This document shows, one piece after another, positions 7,707 to 14,120 of a stretch of DNA of 14,472 bases. A program made the position numbers and the translations under genes. Below the pieces are notes generated by a model, which saw only the letters and a list, made by a program, of their open reading frames with translations, had not been told where the DNA came from and did not search any database. Within the stretch, counting starts at the first letter, position 1. Each line of letters opens with the position of its first letter. Origin of the DNA: Chloracidobacterium sp. UBA3360 (lineage in GTDB: Bacteria > Acidobacteriota > Blastocatellia > Pyrinomonadales > Pyrinomonadaceae); contig DEQS01000034.1 in assembly GCA_002360555.1 (NCBI GenBank), positions 656 through 15,127 of the forward strand, written 5' to 3'.

Positions 7707-8061
7707 CTTGCTAATTAATTGCAAACGCGCTAATCTCATAGTTTGATAATTCCGTATCTCATACGTCGACGGTAAATTCGCCTATATGTTTAGGCGTAAC
7801 AGATAGTTCGAGAAACGGTTCGTTAATAACTGTTAGAAGATGTTCCCCGCGAGGGTGAACTCCTCGAACGTAGATCCTTCCTTGCTACCGTTACACTGAA
7901 GAACACTCCGCGTTAGTACTTCTTATTACATCCCGAAGAATTTTGTTCGGAACCGTACCCGTAGGCCAATAGTGTGCTTGCAAGCGTATGGCGTCAGGTG
8001 ATTTGTATATTCGCTTGATCGACGCGAACCATCCTTCAGTAGATAGAGATTTTAATCACAA
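7707..8061. other. 355-base intergenic region with short stems, lower GC
   Basis: No convincing full gene lies here. Visible items on the plus strand are stems CGCCTA/TAGGCG (7779-7784, 7791-7796), AACGGTT/AACTGTT with one G-U pair (7814-7820, 7828-7834), CGAGG/CCTCG (7850-7854, 7862-7866) and CCGAA/TTCGG (7933-7937, 7946-7950), plus a 10-bp palindrome GCTTGCAAGC (7976-7985). None is followed by a T tract, so none is a good terminator. The region is more AT-rich than the flanking genes. It could be a long leader of the helicase mRNA, a decayed gene or plain spacer. Confidence 0.5.
7759..8055 (-). pseudogene. Possible relict reading frame interrupted by TAA-CGG-TAG
   Basis: On the minus strand one frame is open from 8055 to 7894 (54 codons), hits TAA (7893-7891), CGG, TAG (7887-7885), then is open again for 41 codons to TGA at 7761-7759. 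The two stretches translate to protein-like text, for example WFASIKRIYKSPDAIR and VINEPFLELSVTPKHIGEF, but I recognise no family. There is no start codon with a ribosome binding site, and third-position GC is low (about 40 percent by hand count). It may be a decayed gene or chance. Confidence 0.18.
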
Positions 8062-8065
8062 ATGA
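7988..8065 (+). CDS. Possible 25-residue leader ORF overlapping the helicase start
   Basis: ATG at 7988 opens a frame of 25 codons (begins MASGDLYIRLIDANHPS) that ends at TGA 8063-8065. Its stop overlaps the helicase ATG (8062-8064) in an ATGA arrangement typical of translational coupling. No Shine-Dalgarno precedes it, and an open frame this short is common by chance. It is recorded because the helicase itself has only a weak ribosome binding site. Confidence 0.2.
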   Translation: MASGDLYIRLIDANHPSVDRDFNHK

Positions 8066-9264
8066 GTTTTAAAGATTTAGGCTTGCAGCCCTTTTTGTTG
8101 GGCCGTTGCGAGTCGTTGGGGTTTACAGAGCCTACACCTATTCAGAAACAGGCTATTCCCATCGTATTTGAGGGCGGCGACATTATCGCGACCGCCGAAA
8201 CCGGAACCGGCAAAACGGCCGCTTTCCTTTTACCAATTTTGCAGCAGATCGACGTCAATCAGCAGAAAGGGACGACCGTCCTGATACTGTCGCCGACGCG
8301 TGAACTGGCAAATCAGACAGACGCGGCTTGCCGTGAGTTGGCACCAAAACATATTCGCTGTACGGCGATCATCGGCGGTTCGGGTTATAAGGCCCAAATG
8401 GACCAGCTCCGTCGCCGGCCAAATATCATTATCGCTACGCCCGGCCGCTTGCTCGATTATATGGAACAGGGACTGATCGATTTTAGCAAGATGACGACGC
8501 TCGTTTTGGACGAAGCGGACCGTATGCTCGACATGGGCTTTATGCCGTCGATCCGACGCATTGTGAAAGCGATACCCGCAAAGCGTCAGACGCTGTTTTT
8601 CTCGGCGACAATGTCGAACGAGATCGAGCATATCGCTCTGACGTTGTTGAAAGATCCGGAGTACGTGGCTGTCAGCAAACGCGGACAGACCGCGGCTCTG
8701 ATCGAACAGACGGCCTATCCGGTTGCACAGCAATCGAAAATGCCGCTGCTGCTCGACCTGCTCGACAAAGAGGATTTTGATCGCGTACTTGTTTTTACAC
8801 GCACAAAACGCGGTGCTGACCGTATCGCTCATGTACTCGAAAAACGTTCGCACAAATCGAACCGCATCCACGGCGACCGTTCGCAGGCACAGCGTGAGGC
8901 CGCACTTCGCAGCTTCAAATCGGGCCACACAAACGTGCTCGTCGCGACCGACGTTGCGGCACGCGGAATCGATATCGATTCGGTTTCGCATGTGATAAAC
9001 TATGACATACCCGAGGCGCCGGAGGATTACGTCCATCGCATTGGCCGTACGGGCAGGGCGGGAAACAAGGGGCGGGCGATCACGCTATTTACGCTCGCCG
9101 AAGAGCATTCGATGCGGGCAATTGAAAAATTGACCGGCCAAAAGGTCGAACGTGTCCTGCTCGAGGGTTTTGGCGGACACGATATGCCGATCGGATTGGT
9201 CAAAAAAGCGACCGGCCCGGCAAAACGCACGTTTAGATCGTTTGGAGGCCGTCGCGGTAGGTAG
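8062..9264 (+). CDS. rhlE: DEAD-box ATP-dependent RNA helicase (RhlE type)
   Basis: This 400-residue cytoplasmic helicase unwinds RNA duplexes or remodels RNA-protein complexes using ATP. All family motifs are present in order: Q motif GFTEPTPIQ (20-28), motif I AETGTGKT (45-52), Ia PTREL (78-82), Ib TPGR (126-129), II DEAD (150-153), III SAT (181-183), IV VFTRTKRGADR (244-254), V ATDVAARGID (295-304) and VI HRIGRTGR (325-332). The core closely fits RhlE, and the C-terminal tail is short, ending in a basic GGRRGR rather than a long RG-rich extension or a DbpA RNA-binding domain. Hence RhlE-like is preferred over DeaD or DbpA; the exact RNA target is unknown. A small zinc-ribbon gene follows 9 bases after the stop. 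Upstream lies a long untranslated region that may carry control. Confidence 0.93.
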   Translation: MSFKDLGLQPFLLGRCESLGFTEPTPIQKQAIPIVFEGGDIIATAETGTGKTAAFLLPILQQIDVNQQKGTTVLILSPTRELANQTDAACRELAPKHIRCTAIIGGSGYKAQMDQLRRRPNIIIATPGRLLDYMEQGLIDFSKMTTLVLDEADRMLDMGFMPSIRRIVKAIPAKRQTLFFSATMSNEIEHIALTLLKDPEYVAVSKRGQTAALIEQTAYPVAQQSKMPLLLDLLDKEDFDRVLVFTRTKRGADRIAHVLEKRSHKSNRIHGDRSQAQREAALRSFKSGHTNVLVATDVAARGIDIDSVSHVINYDIPEAPEDYVHRIGRTGRAGNKGRAITLFTLAEEHSMRAIEKLTGQKVERVLLEGFGGHDMPIGLVKKATGPAKRTFRSFGGRRGR

Positions 9265-9273
9265 GTAAAATTT

Positions 9274-9630
9274 ATGGCAGTTAAGAAAGAAGTTTATGCG
9301 GTCGATGGCACGATCGAGATGATGTGCTCGTCATGTGACAGCGACCAGATACACAACATCGTCACCGTTACCAAACAGGGGCAGATCACTAAAGCGGCTT
9401 GCGCTGCGTGTGAGACTGTCAGCACATTTACTCGCGGTGTTAAAACCTCGGTCGGCGGCGGTACAGGTAAGGCGGCTTCGCCGTATGACCGGACCCGCAA
9501 ATACAAGAAAGGCCAGGCGATGACCCACGACAAATTTGGCCGCGGCGAAGTCACCGCTGTCATCGAACCGCATAAGATCGACGTTCTGTTTGGTGACCAA
9601 ACACGACGCATGATCCACGACCAGACTTAA
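9274..9630 (+). CDS. Small zinc-ribbon protein with C-terminal HxxFGxGxV module
   Basis: This 118-residue protein has two CxxC pairs (C18/C21 and C43/C46) that predict a zinc ribbon in the N-terminal half. A glycine-rich and basic linker follows. The C-terminal module (about 77-115) reads KGQAMTHDKFGRGEVTAV, then IDVLFGDQTRRMIH. That pattern resembles the small beta-barrel at the end of UvrD/PcrA helicases and a group of uncharacterised bacterial proteins with the same ribbon-plus-barrel layout. Such modules bind nucleic acid or RNA polymerase, so a nucleic-acid-associated role is plausible but inferred. It lies 9 bases after the RNA helicase and ends before a strong terminator, so the two form one operon. 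No specific function is known to me. Confidence 0.82.
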   Translation: MAVKKEVYAVDGTIEMMCSSCDSDQIHNIVTVTKQGQITKAACAACETVSTFTRGVKTSVGGGTGKAASPYDRTRKYKKGQAMTHDKFGRGEVTAVIEPHKIDVLFGDQTRRMIHDQT

Positions 9631-9650
9631 TTAGTTAGTTTTAAACAAGA

Positions 9651-9690
9651 AAATGCCGCGAGGTCCAATTGATCTCGCGGCATTTCTGTT
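9651..9690. terminator. Strong bidirectional rho-independent terminator
   Basis: A perfect 12-bp stem AAATGCCGCGAG (9651-9662) pairs with CTCGCGGCATTT (9674-9685) over an 11-base loop. A T-rich run follows on the plus strand (9683-9694), and a T-rich run also follows on the minus strand. It sits between the convergent genes ending at 9630 and 9704, so it serves both. Confidence 0.88.
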
Positions 9691-9703
9691 TTTTGGCGTT
9701 AAG

Positions 9704-10060
9704 TTACTTTCGTCCGCCGCGCAGGATCAGTCCTAAGACCAATCCGACCGCCGCCGAGATGAGTATCGTCTGGCCCGGCTTTTGACGGGCAAATTCTTTC
9801 GCATCCTCGACCAGCTCTTGCGGGTCTTTGGATGAGATCTCTTTGAATTTGTCACCGGCCTGGCTAAATTTATCGTTGGCAAAATCGCGAGCCTTGCCGG
9901 CCGCGTCTTGTATTTTTTGTCCGTATTCCTGTGCCTGCATCTTTAATTCTCCTAAAAATTCGTCCTGTTCGACCTTTTCCGTAAAGGGTTCGTTTGAAAG
10001 CACCAAACCCTGCTCCAGTTCCTGTTCCGCCTTTTTTACTTCTGCTTCAAATTCCGACAT
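9704..10060 (-). CDS. Tail-anchored YqjD/ElaB/DUF883-like membrane protein
   Basis: The 118-residue protein is mostly charged amphipathic helix (about residues 1-95, rich in E, K, Q, A), consistent with coiled coil. It is followed by a single C-terminal membrane segment (about 98-113, TILISAAVGLVLGLIL) and a basic GGRK end. This layout, including the PGQT lead-in and glycine-spaced membrane helix, matches the DUF883/YqjD-ElaB group: inner-membrane proteins with the N-terminal part in the cytoplasm, some reported to associate with ribosomes in stationary phase. Similarity is by architecture rather than strong motif. The start is supported by GGAGGA on the minus strand (complement at 10071-10076), about 10 bases from the ATG. 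A -10 like TATAAT lies at 10085-10090. It is monocistronic, ending at the shared terminator. Confidence 0.75.
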   Translation of the reverse strand: MSEFEAEVKKAEQELEQGLVLSNEPFTEKVEQDEFLGELKMQAQEYGQKIQDAAGKARDFANDKFSQAGDKFKEISSKDPQELVEDAKEFARQKPGQTILISAAVGLVLGLILRGGRK

Positions 10061-10084
10061 GATCCGTTGTTCCTCCGAATAAAT

Positions 10085-10090
10085 ATTATA
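10085..10090 (-). promoter_or_regulatory. -10 element of YqjD-like gene
   Basis: TATAAT on the minus strand lies 25 bases before the ATG at 10060. No good -35 exists at 16-19 bases upstream, so a non-standard or activated promoter is possible. The element alone is weak evidence. Confidence 0.35.
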
Positions 10091-10212
10091 AATGCTGTGG
10101 CAAAACTTATGCTTTGCCGTTTGTGACGCGCCCTCTCAGATGAAGCAGGCCGCCATAAAGTTGTAACGAATTTTCGGGGTCGATTGTTCGCGCCAAATGC
10201 TGTCTTGTCTTA

Positions 10213-10280
10213 CTTTGCGTCCTTTGCGGCTTTGCGGGAAATCGGTCCTTTTGTCACGCAAAGACGCCAAGTCCGCAAAG
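10213..10280. repeat. Inverted repeat of CTTTGCG units
   Basis: The left arm (10213-10238) contains TTTGCG three times. The right arm (10255-10280) contains its complement, CGCAAAG, as the outer unit at each end. The two 26-base arms pair with about five mismatches over a 16-base loop. The units recur within each arm at 8-10 base spacing. I recall this TTTGCGTCTTTGCG-type motif as frequent in intergenic DNA of several environmental phyla, but copy number here cannot be judged from one window. It is not followed by a T tract facing either gene. Confidence 0.75.
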
Positions 10281-10320
10281 AAAAGCCAAAGTTAAGAAAA
10301 AGCCATGAGATTACCGCTCA

Positions 10321-10349
10321 TTGATTTTCCTGTCCGTAATTACTAATCT
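10321..10349 (+). promoter_or_regulatory. Candidate promoter of the enolase-superfamily gene
   Basis: TTGATT (10321-10326), a 17-base spacer and TAATCT (10344-10349) precede the ATG at 10364. The -10 hexamer is identical to the one proposed for the tRNA-Asn promoter. The predicted start point would leave a leader of only about 8 bases, and no Shine-Dalgarno is visible. Confidence 0.4.
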
Positions 10350-10363
10350 TTAGTTTTGCCGCC

Positions 10364-11476
10364 ATGCTCAATATCAGATCCACCGAACTCACCGAGATAA
10401 ACTTGCCGCTTGTCCATTTTTTTGAGACGAGTTTCGGCAGGACGTATGAGCGCCGGGTAATTTTGGTGCGGGTCGAAGATACGGACGGCGCCGAGGGCTG
10501 GGGCGAGATCACATGCGGCGAGACGCCGGGCTATTCGGACGAGTGGACAGATTCGGCGTGGGCGACGGCAGAGCAGATACTTTCTCCGATGGTCGCCGGT
10601 AAGGAATTTGAATCAGCGGCGGACGTTTGGGACGCAATGAAATGGGCCCGCGGCCACAGAATGGCAAAGGCGGGTATCGAAACTGCTTGCTGGGATCTCG
10701 AAGCCAAAAAACTCGGTGTTCCGCTCTGGCGGCATCTGGGCGGTGTCAATCAAACTATCGAGTGCGGCGTGTCTATCGGTATTCAGGACAGCGTTGAGCA
10801 GCTTTTGGAAAAGATTCGAGTCGAGCTTGAGGCCGGTTATAAACGCATCAAGATCAAGATCTCGCCGAGTTGGGATTACGACGTGATCAAGACCGTCCGT
10901 GCAGAGTTTGGCGATATTTTGCTAATGGGCGATGCAAACTCCGCATACACTCTCGCTGACATCGATCTCCTCAAAAGCCTCGACGAGTTTAATTTGATGA
11001 TGCTCGAACAGCCGCTGCCGTACGACGACATTATCGATCACGCGAAGCTACAAGCTCAAATTAATACGCCGATCTGCCTCGACGAGCCGATCAAATCACC
11101 CGAAGACGCCCGCAAGGCCATTGAGCTAAAGTCCGGTAAAATCATCAACCTAAAAAACGGCCGCGTCGGTGGGCATACGCAGTCAAAAATGGTCGAACAG
11201 ATCTGCCGCAAAGCCGGAATGCCCGTCTGGTGCGGCGGCATGCTCGAATCCGGCATCGGCCGCGCCCACAACATCGCCATCTCGACCCTCGCCGGTTACA
11301 CAATGCCGGGAGATGTCTCAGCCAGCAAACGCTATTGGCACGAAGATATCATCGAACCGGCGGTCGAGGTTTCGGCAAATGGAACCATCACCGCACCAGA
11401 AGCCCCGGGAATTGGATTTGATGTGCGGCGAAATCAAGTTGAAAAAATATCTAAGCGACGAGTATTAGTAACCTAA
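10364..11476 (+). CDS. Enolase-superfamily o-succinylbenzoate synthase / N-succinylamino acid racemase
   Basis: The 370-residue cytoplasmic enzyme belongs to the muconate-lactonising group of the enolase superfamily. The barrel carries the K163-x-K165 pair, metal ligands D190, E215 and D240, and the opposite-face K264 in NLKNGRVGG. These correspond closely in position to the catalytic set of the Amycolatopsis NSAR/OSBS enzyme. An N-terminal capping domain spans about 1-120 and GGMLESGIGR (291-300) is typical of this branch. Such enzymes either dehydrate SHCHC to o-succinylbenzoate in menaquinone synthesis (MenC) or racemise N-succinylamino acids; many do both. No other men genes are visible, so the choice is open and I give no symbol. 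It stands alone between two repeats, with a candidate promoter at 10321-10349. Confidence 0.88.
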   Translation: MLNIRSTELTEINLPLVHFFETSFGRTYERRVILVRVEDTDGAEGWGEITCGETPGYSDEWTDSAWATAEQILSPMVAGKEFESAADVWDAMKWARGHRMAKAGIETACWDLEAKKLGVPLWRHLGGVNQTIECGVSIGIQDSVEQLLEKIRVELEAGYKRIKIKISPSWDYDVIKTVRAEFGDILLMGDANSAYTLADIDLLKSLDEFNLMMLEQPLPYDDIIDHAKLQAQINTPICLDEPIKSPEDARKAIELKSGKIINLKNGRVGGHTQSKMVEQICRKAGMPVWCGGMLESGIGRAHNIAISTLAGYTMPGDVSASKRYWHEDIIEPAVEVSANGTITAPEAPGIGFDVRRNQVEKISKRRVLVT

Positions 11477-11486
11477 TCAATTTTTA

Positions 11487-11555
11487 GCCACAGAGAACAC
11501 AGAGATCTCTGAGAAAGGCAACGCAATTCTCATTTTTCTCTGTGAACTCTGTGGC
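11487..11555. repeat. Inverted repeat of CCACAGAG type upstream of ettA
   Basis: The 19-base arms 11487-11505 (GCCACAGAGAACACAGAGA) and 11537-11555 pair with two mismatches. The left arm runs into a 12-bp perfect palindrome CAGAGATCTCTG (11500-11511). The element fills almost the whole 88-base gap between the enolase-family stop and the ettA ATG at 11565. I recall CACAGAG/CTCTGTG elements as common in Acidobacteria and related environmental genomes. With no T tract it is not a typical terminator. Confidence 0.8.
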
Positions 11556-11564
11556 AAATTTCTT

Positions 11565-13253
11565 ATGAGCAATCCAGAACCAAACAAGATCATCTTTTCG
11601 ATGGTCAAAGTATCTAAGTTTTACGACAAAAAGCCTGTCCTAAAGGACATTTACCTCTCGTTTTATTACGGGGCAAAGATCGGTGTGCTCGGGCTGAATG
11701 GCGCGGGTAAATCTTCGCTACTGCGGATCATCGCGGGCACGGACAAAGACTTTAACGGCGAGGTCGTTTTCTCGAAGGGCTACTCGGTCGGCTATCTCGA
11801 ACAGGAGCCAAAGCTTGACGAGACAAAGACTGTGCAGCAGATCGTTGAGGAAGCGGTGCAGGGGACGGTTGATCTTCTCAAAGAATTCGAAGAGATCAAC
11901 GCCAAGTTTGCTGAGCCGATGGATGATGACGCGATGAATGCGCTTATCGAGCGGCAGGGCGAGGTACAGGAAAAGCTGGATCACGCAGACGCTTGGGATC
12001 TCGACAGCCGCCTTGAAATGGCGATGGATGCGCTTCGCTGTCCGCCGCCGGACACGATTGTTAAAAATCTATCGGGTGGTGAAAAACGCCGCGTCGCTCT
12101 GTGCCGTCTGCTGCTGCAAAAGCCGGACATTTTGCTGCTTGATGAGCCGACCAACCATCTTGATGCCGAGAGCGTCGGCTGGCTTGAGCTGCATTTGCAA
12201 AAGTACGAGGGCACCATCATTGCGGTAACGCACGATCGGTACTTCCTCGACAACGTAGCGGGCTGGATCCTCGAACTTGAACGCGGGAACGGGTATCCGT
12301 ACGAAGGGAACTACACCTCCTGGCTCGAGCAAAAGAGTGCTCGTCTCGAGCAGGAAGCTCGCAGCGAAGACAAGCTGCAAAAGACACTCGACCGGGAACT
12401 AGAATGGATCCGGATGGGGACAAAAGGCCGTCACGCCAAGGGAAAGGCACGCATCCGGGACTATGAAGAGCTCGTTGCGACCAAAGCCGAAGAGCGTGCG
12501 GACGCGCTCGAGATCTACATCCCGCCCGGCCCGCGGCTTGGCGACATCGTCATCGAGGCGCACGGAGTTTCAAAGGCTTACGGCGATACGGTGCTGTTTG
12601 AGAATCTCGATTTCTCGCTGCCAAAGGGCGGTATTGTCGGCGTCATCGGCCCAAATGGAGCCGGTAAGACGACGCTATTTCGTCTGATCACCGGACAGGA
12701 GACGCCTGACGCAGGAACGTTTAAGGTCGGCGAAACGGTCAAGCTTGGTTACGTCGACCAGTCGCGTGACACGCTCAACGCCGAAAAGAATGTGTTCGAC
12801 GAGATCTCAGATGGTTTGGATAACGTGACTTTGGGAACGCGTATTATGAACGCCCGGACATACGTTTCGAAATTTAATTTCTCGGGTGCAGATCAGCAAA
12901 AGTTTGTCGGCCAGCTCTCGGGCGGCGAACGCAATCGCGTCCATCTGGCGAAAATGCTAAAGACCGGTGCCAACGTTCTACTTCTAGATGAGCCGACAAA
13001 CGACATAGACGTCAACACAATGCGTGCTCTTGAGGAGGCTCTCGAAAACTTTGGCGGCTGCGCGGTCGTAATATCTCATGACCGCTGGTTTTTGGATCGC
13101 ATCGCGACGCACATTTTGGCGTTTGAGGGCGACAGCCATGTCGAGTATTTTGACGGCAACTACAGCGAATACGAAGCCGACCGCAAACGCCGCTTCGGCC
13201 ACGATGCCGACCAGCCGCACCGTATAAAGTACAGGAGTCTGACGCGGGCCTAA
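11565..13253 (+). CDS. ettA: ABC-F translation factor EttA (energy-dependent translational throttle protein)
   Basis: EttA binds the ribosomal E site and gates the first elongation steps according to ATP level; it is a soluble protein with two ABC domains and no membrane part. In this 562-residue copy domain 1 has Walker A GLNGAGKS (43-50), an arm region (about 94-138), LSGGE (169-173), catalytic E194 and H223. The interdomain linker (P-site tRNA interaction motif) is about 240-324. Domain 2 has GPNGAGKT (362-369), LSGGE (451-455), E476 and H505. The C-terminus GHDADQPHRIKYRSLTR is the EttA hallmark and separates it from Uup, YbiT and YheS. The ATG has no Shine-Dalgarno; instead the CCACAGAG-type repeat lies just upstream, so leader structure may matter. 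A lipoprotein gene follows 12 bases after the stop. Confidence 0.96.
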   Translation: MSNPEPNKIIFSMVKVSKFYDKKPVLKDIYLSFYYGAKIGVLGLNGAGKSSLLRIIAGTDKDFNGEVVFSKGYSVGYLEQEPKLDETKTVQQIVEEAVQGTVDLLKEFEEINAKFAEPMDDDAMNALIERQGEVQEKLDHADAWDLDSRLEMAMDALRCPPPDTIVKNLSGGEKRRVALCRLLLQKPDILLLDEPTNHLDAESVGWLELHLQKYEGTIIAVTHDRYFLDNVAGWILELERGNGYPYEGNYTSWLEQKSARLEQEARSEDKLQKTLDRELEWIRMGTKGRHAKGKARIRDYEELVATKAEERADALEIYIPPGPRLGDIVIEAHGVSKAYGDTVLFENLDFSLPKGGIVGVIGPNGAGKTTLFRLITGQETPDAGTFKVGETVKLGYVDQSRDTLNAEKNVFDEISDGLDNVTLGTRIMNARTYVSKFNFSGADQQKFVGQLSGGERNRVHLAKMLKTGANVLLLDEPTNDIDVNTMRALEEALENFGGCAVVISHDRWFLDRIATHILAFEGDSHVEYFDGNYSEYEADRKRRFGHDADQPHRIKYRSLTRA

Positions 13254-13265
13254 GAGCAATTTTTG

Positions 13266-14120
13266 ATGCGTATTTTTAATCGAAGCATTCTCCCGATCCT
13301 GCTATCGGGAGCTCTGTTGATCACGCTGGCGTGCTCAGCAAAGGTCGAGACCAATCAAAACGCCGCCTCGCCGCCGGCGCAGTTACCGCCTCCACCGACA
13401 CCGCAGCCGTCGGTTCAGCCGACGTCGTCGATACCAAATCTGCAAGCCGAATTGACCGACCATGAAAATTCGACCACGGCGTTTGCCATCGGCACTTTTG
13501 ATTTTAAGAATTACACCTACGAACTGCCTCGTGGCTGGCAGAACCCGGATGGCTCAACCGAGATCACGCTGATCAACGGCAAGGTCGCACCCATCGAGAC
13601 AAACACCAGCGACAAGATGGACGATGCGGAAAAAGCTGCCGCTAAGGCCGGGCGACGGATAGGTTTGTCGTATGTCGCGACAAAATATTTTGACGTGACC
13701 GGCGACGGCGAGGATGAGGCTGTCGTCGTGCTCAAGATCGAGACGGGCGGTTCGGCGATACCGCAGGTGGCGTATGTATTTACGTGGAAAGCGGGCAAGC
13801 CTGAACTGATCTGGCCGTTTCGCACCGGTGACCGTGCCGATGGCGGGCTAAAAAATGTCTTTGCTGAAAACGGGATGTTTGTCGTAGAGCTTTACGGCCA
13901 AGATAGATTTTTGTTGGGTGAGATCGAGACGGGCAAGATCACCGACGATGTCGAACAGCTTTGCTGCCCGACAAACTACACGCGGTCCGCGTATAAATGG
14001 AACGGAAAGAATTTCCTCATGCGGGGGAAACGTCTGACATTTTTAACCGCCGACCCTAACGCCGCTCCCGTCGAAAACCTTGGCGACAAGGTCAACAATC
14101 CTCAAAAACCCAAGAAATAG
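13266..14120 (+). CDS. Predicted lipoprotein with proline-rich linker and FG-GAP-like calcium site
   Basis: From the ATG at 13266 the protein has 284 residues; a TTG one codon upstream (13263) is also possible. The signal peptide has a basic start, a hydrophobic core ILPILLSGALLIT and a plausible lipobox TLAC with C23, so it is probably a lipid-anchored envelope protein. A Pro/Ser/Gln-rich linker spans about 34-57. The mature domain includes YFDVTGDGEDEAVVVL (141-156), a D-x-T-x-D-G pattern like the calcium-binding loops of FG-GAP/VCBS repeats, in one copy only. Two adjacent cysteines (233-234) occur late. The family is unknown to me. It follows ettA by 12 bases and may share its transcript. 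An 8-bp hairpin lies inside the signal peptide codons (13290-13311). Confidence 0.82.
   Translation: MRIFNRSILPILLSGALLITLACSAKVETNQNAASPPAQLPPPPTPQPSVQPTSSIPNLQAELTDHENSTTAFAIGTFDFKNYTYELPRGWQNPDGSTEITLINGKVAPIETNTSDKMDDAEKAAAKAGRRIGLSYVATKYFDVTGDGEDEAVVVLKIETGGSAIPQVAYVFTWKAGKPELIWPFRTGDRADGGLKNVFAENGMFVVELYGQDRFLLGEIETGKITDDVEQLCCPTNYTRSAYKWNGKNFLMRGKRLTFLTADPNAAPVENLGDKVNNPQKPKK
13290..13311 (+). other. Perfect GC-rich hairpin in the signal-peptide coding region
   Basis: CTCCCGAT (13290-13297) and ATCGGGAG (13304-13311) form an 8-bp stem with a 6-base loop, starting 24 bases after the ATG. No T tract follows, so it is not a standard terminator. In mRNA it could slow translation near the start or lower readthrough from ettA. 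Confidence 0.6.

Larger units (their letters stand above)
10061..10363. other. 303-base divergent intergenic region
   Basis: This spacer separates the minus-strand YqjD-like gene from the plus-strand enolase-superfamily gene. It holds the minus-strand Shine-Dalgarno (10071-10076), a minus-strand -10 like TATAAT (10085-10090) without a recognisable -35, a paired-arm repeat at 10213-10280, and a candidate plus-strand promoter at 10321-10349. I see no further gene. Confidence 0.7.

Noticed and set aside
7711..7727. TTGC-AATT near-palindrome right after the permease stop
   Set aside because: It has essentially no loop and is AT-rich, so it would not form a useful terminator; likely chance.
7779..7796. 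CGCCTA/TAGGCG hairpin as terminator of the transporter operon
   Set aside because: The stem is only 6 bp and no T tract follows; it also lies about 70 bases past the stop codon.
7707..8061. tmRNA, RNase P RNA or SRP RNA
   Set aside because: None of the conserved core sequences of these RNAs is visible on either strand.
8230..9036. 268-codon open frame antisense to the helicase
   Set aside because: It mirrors the helicase codons, shows no family motif and has unlikely composition (rich in R, H, C); shadow frame.
10213..10280. CRISPR-like array
   Set aside because: The units are 6-8 bases, are not separated by unique spacers of regular length, and are inverted between arms.
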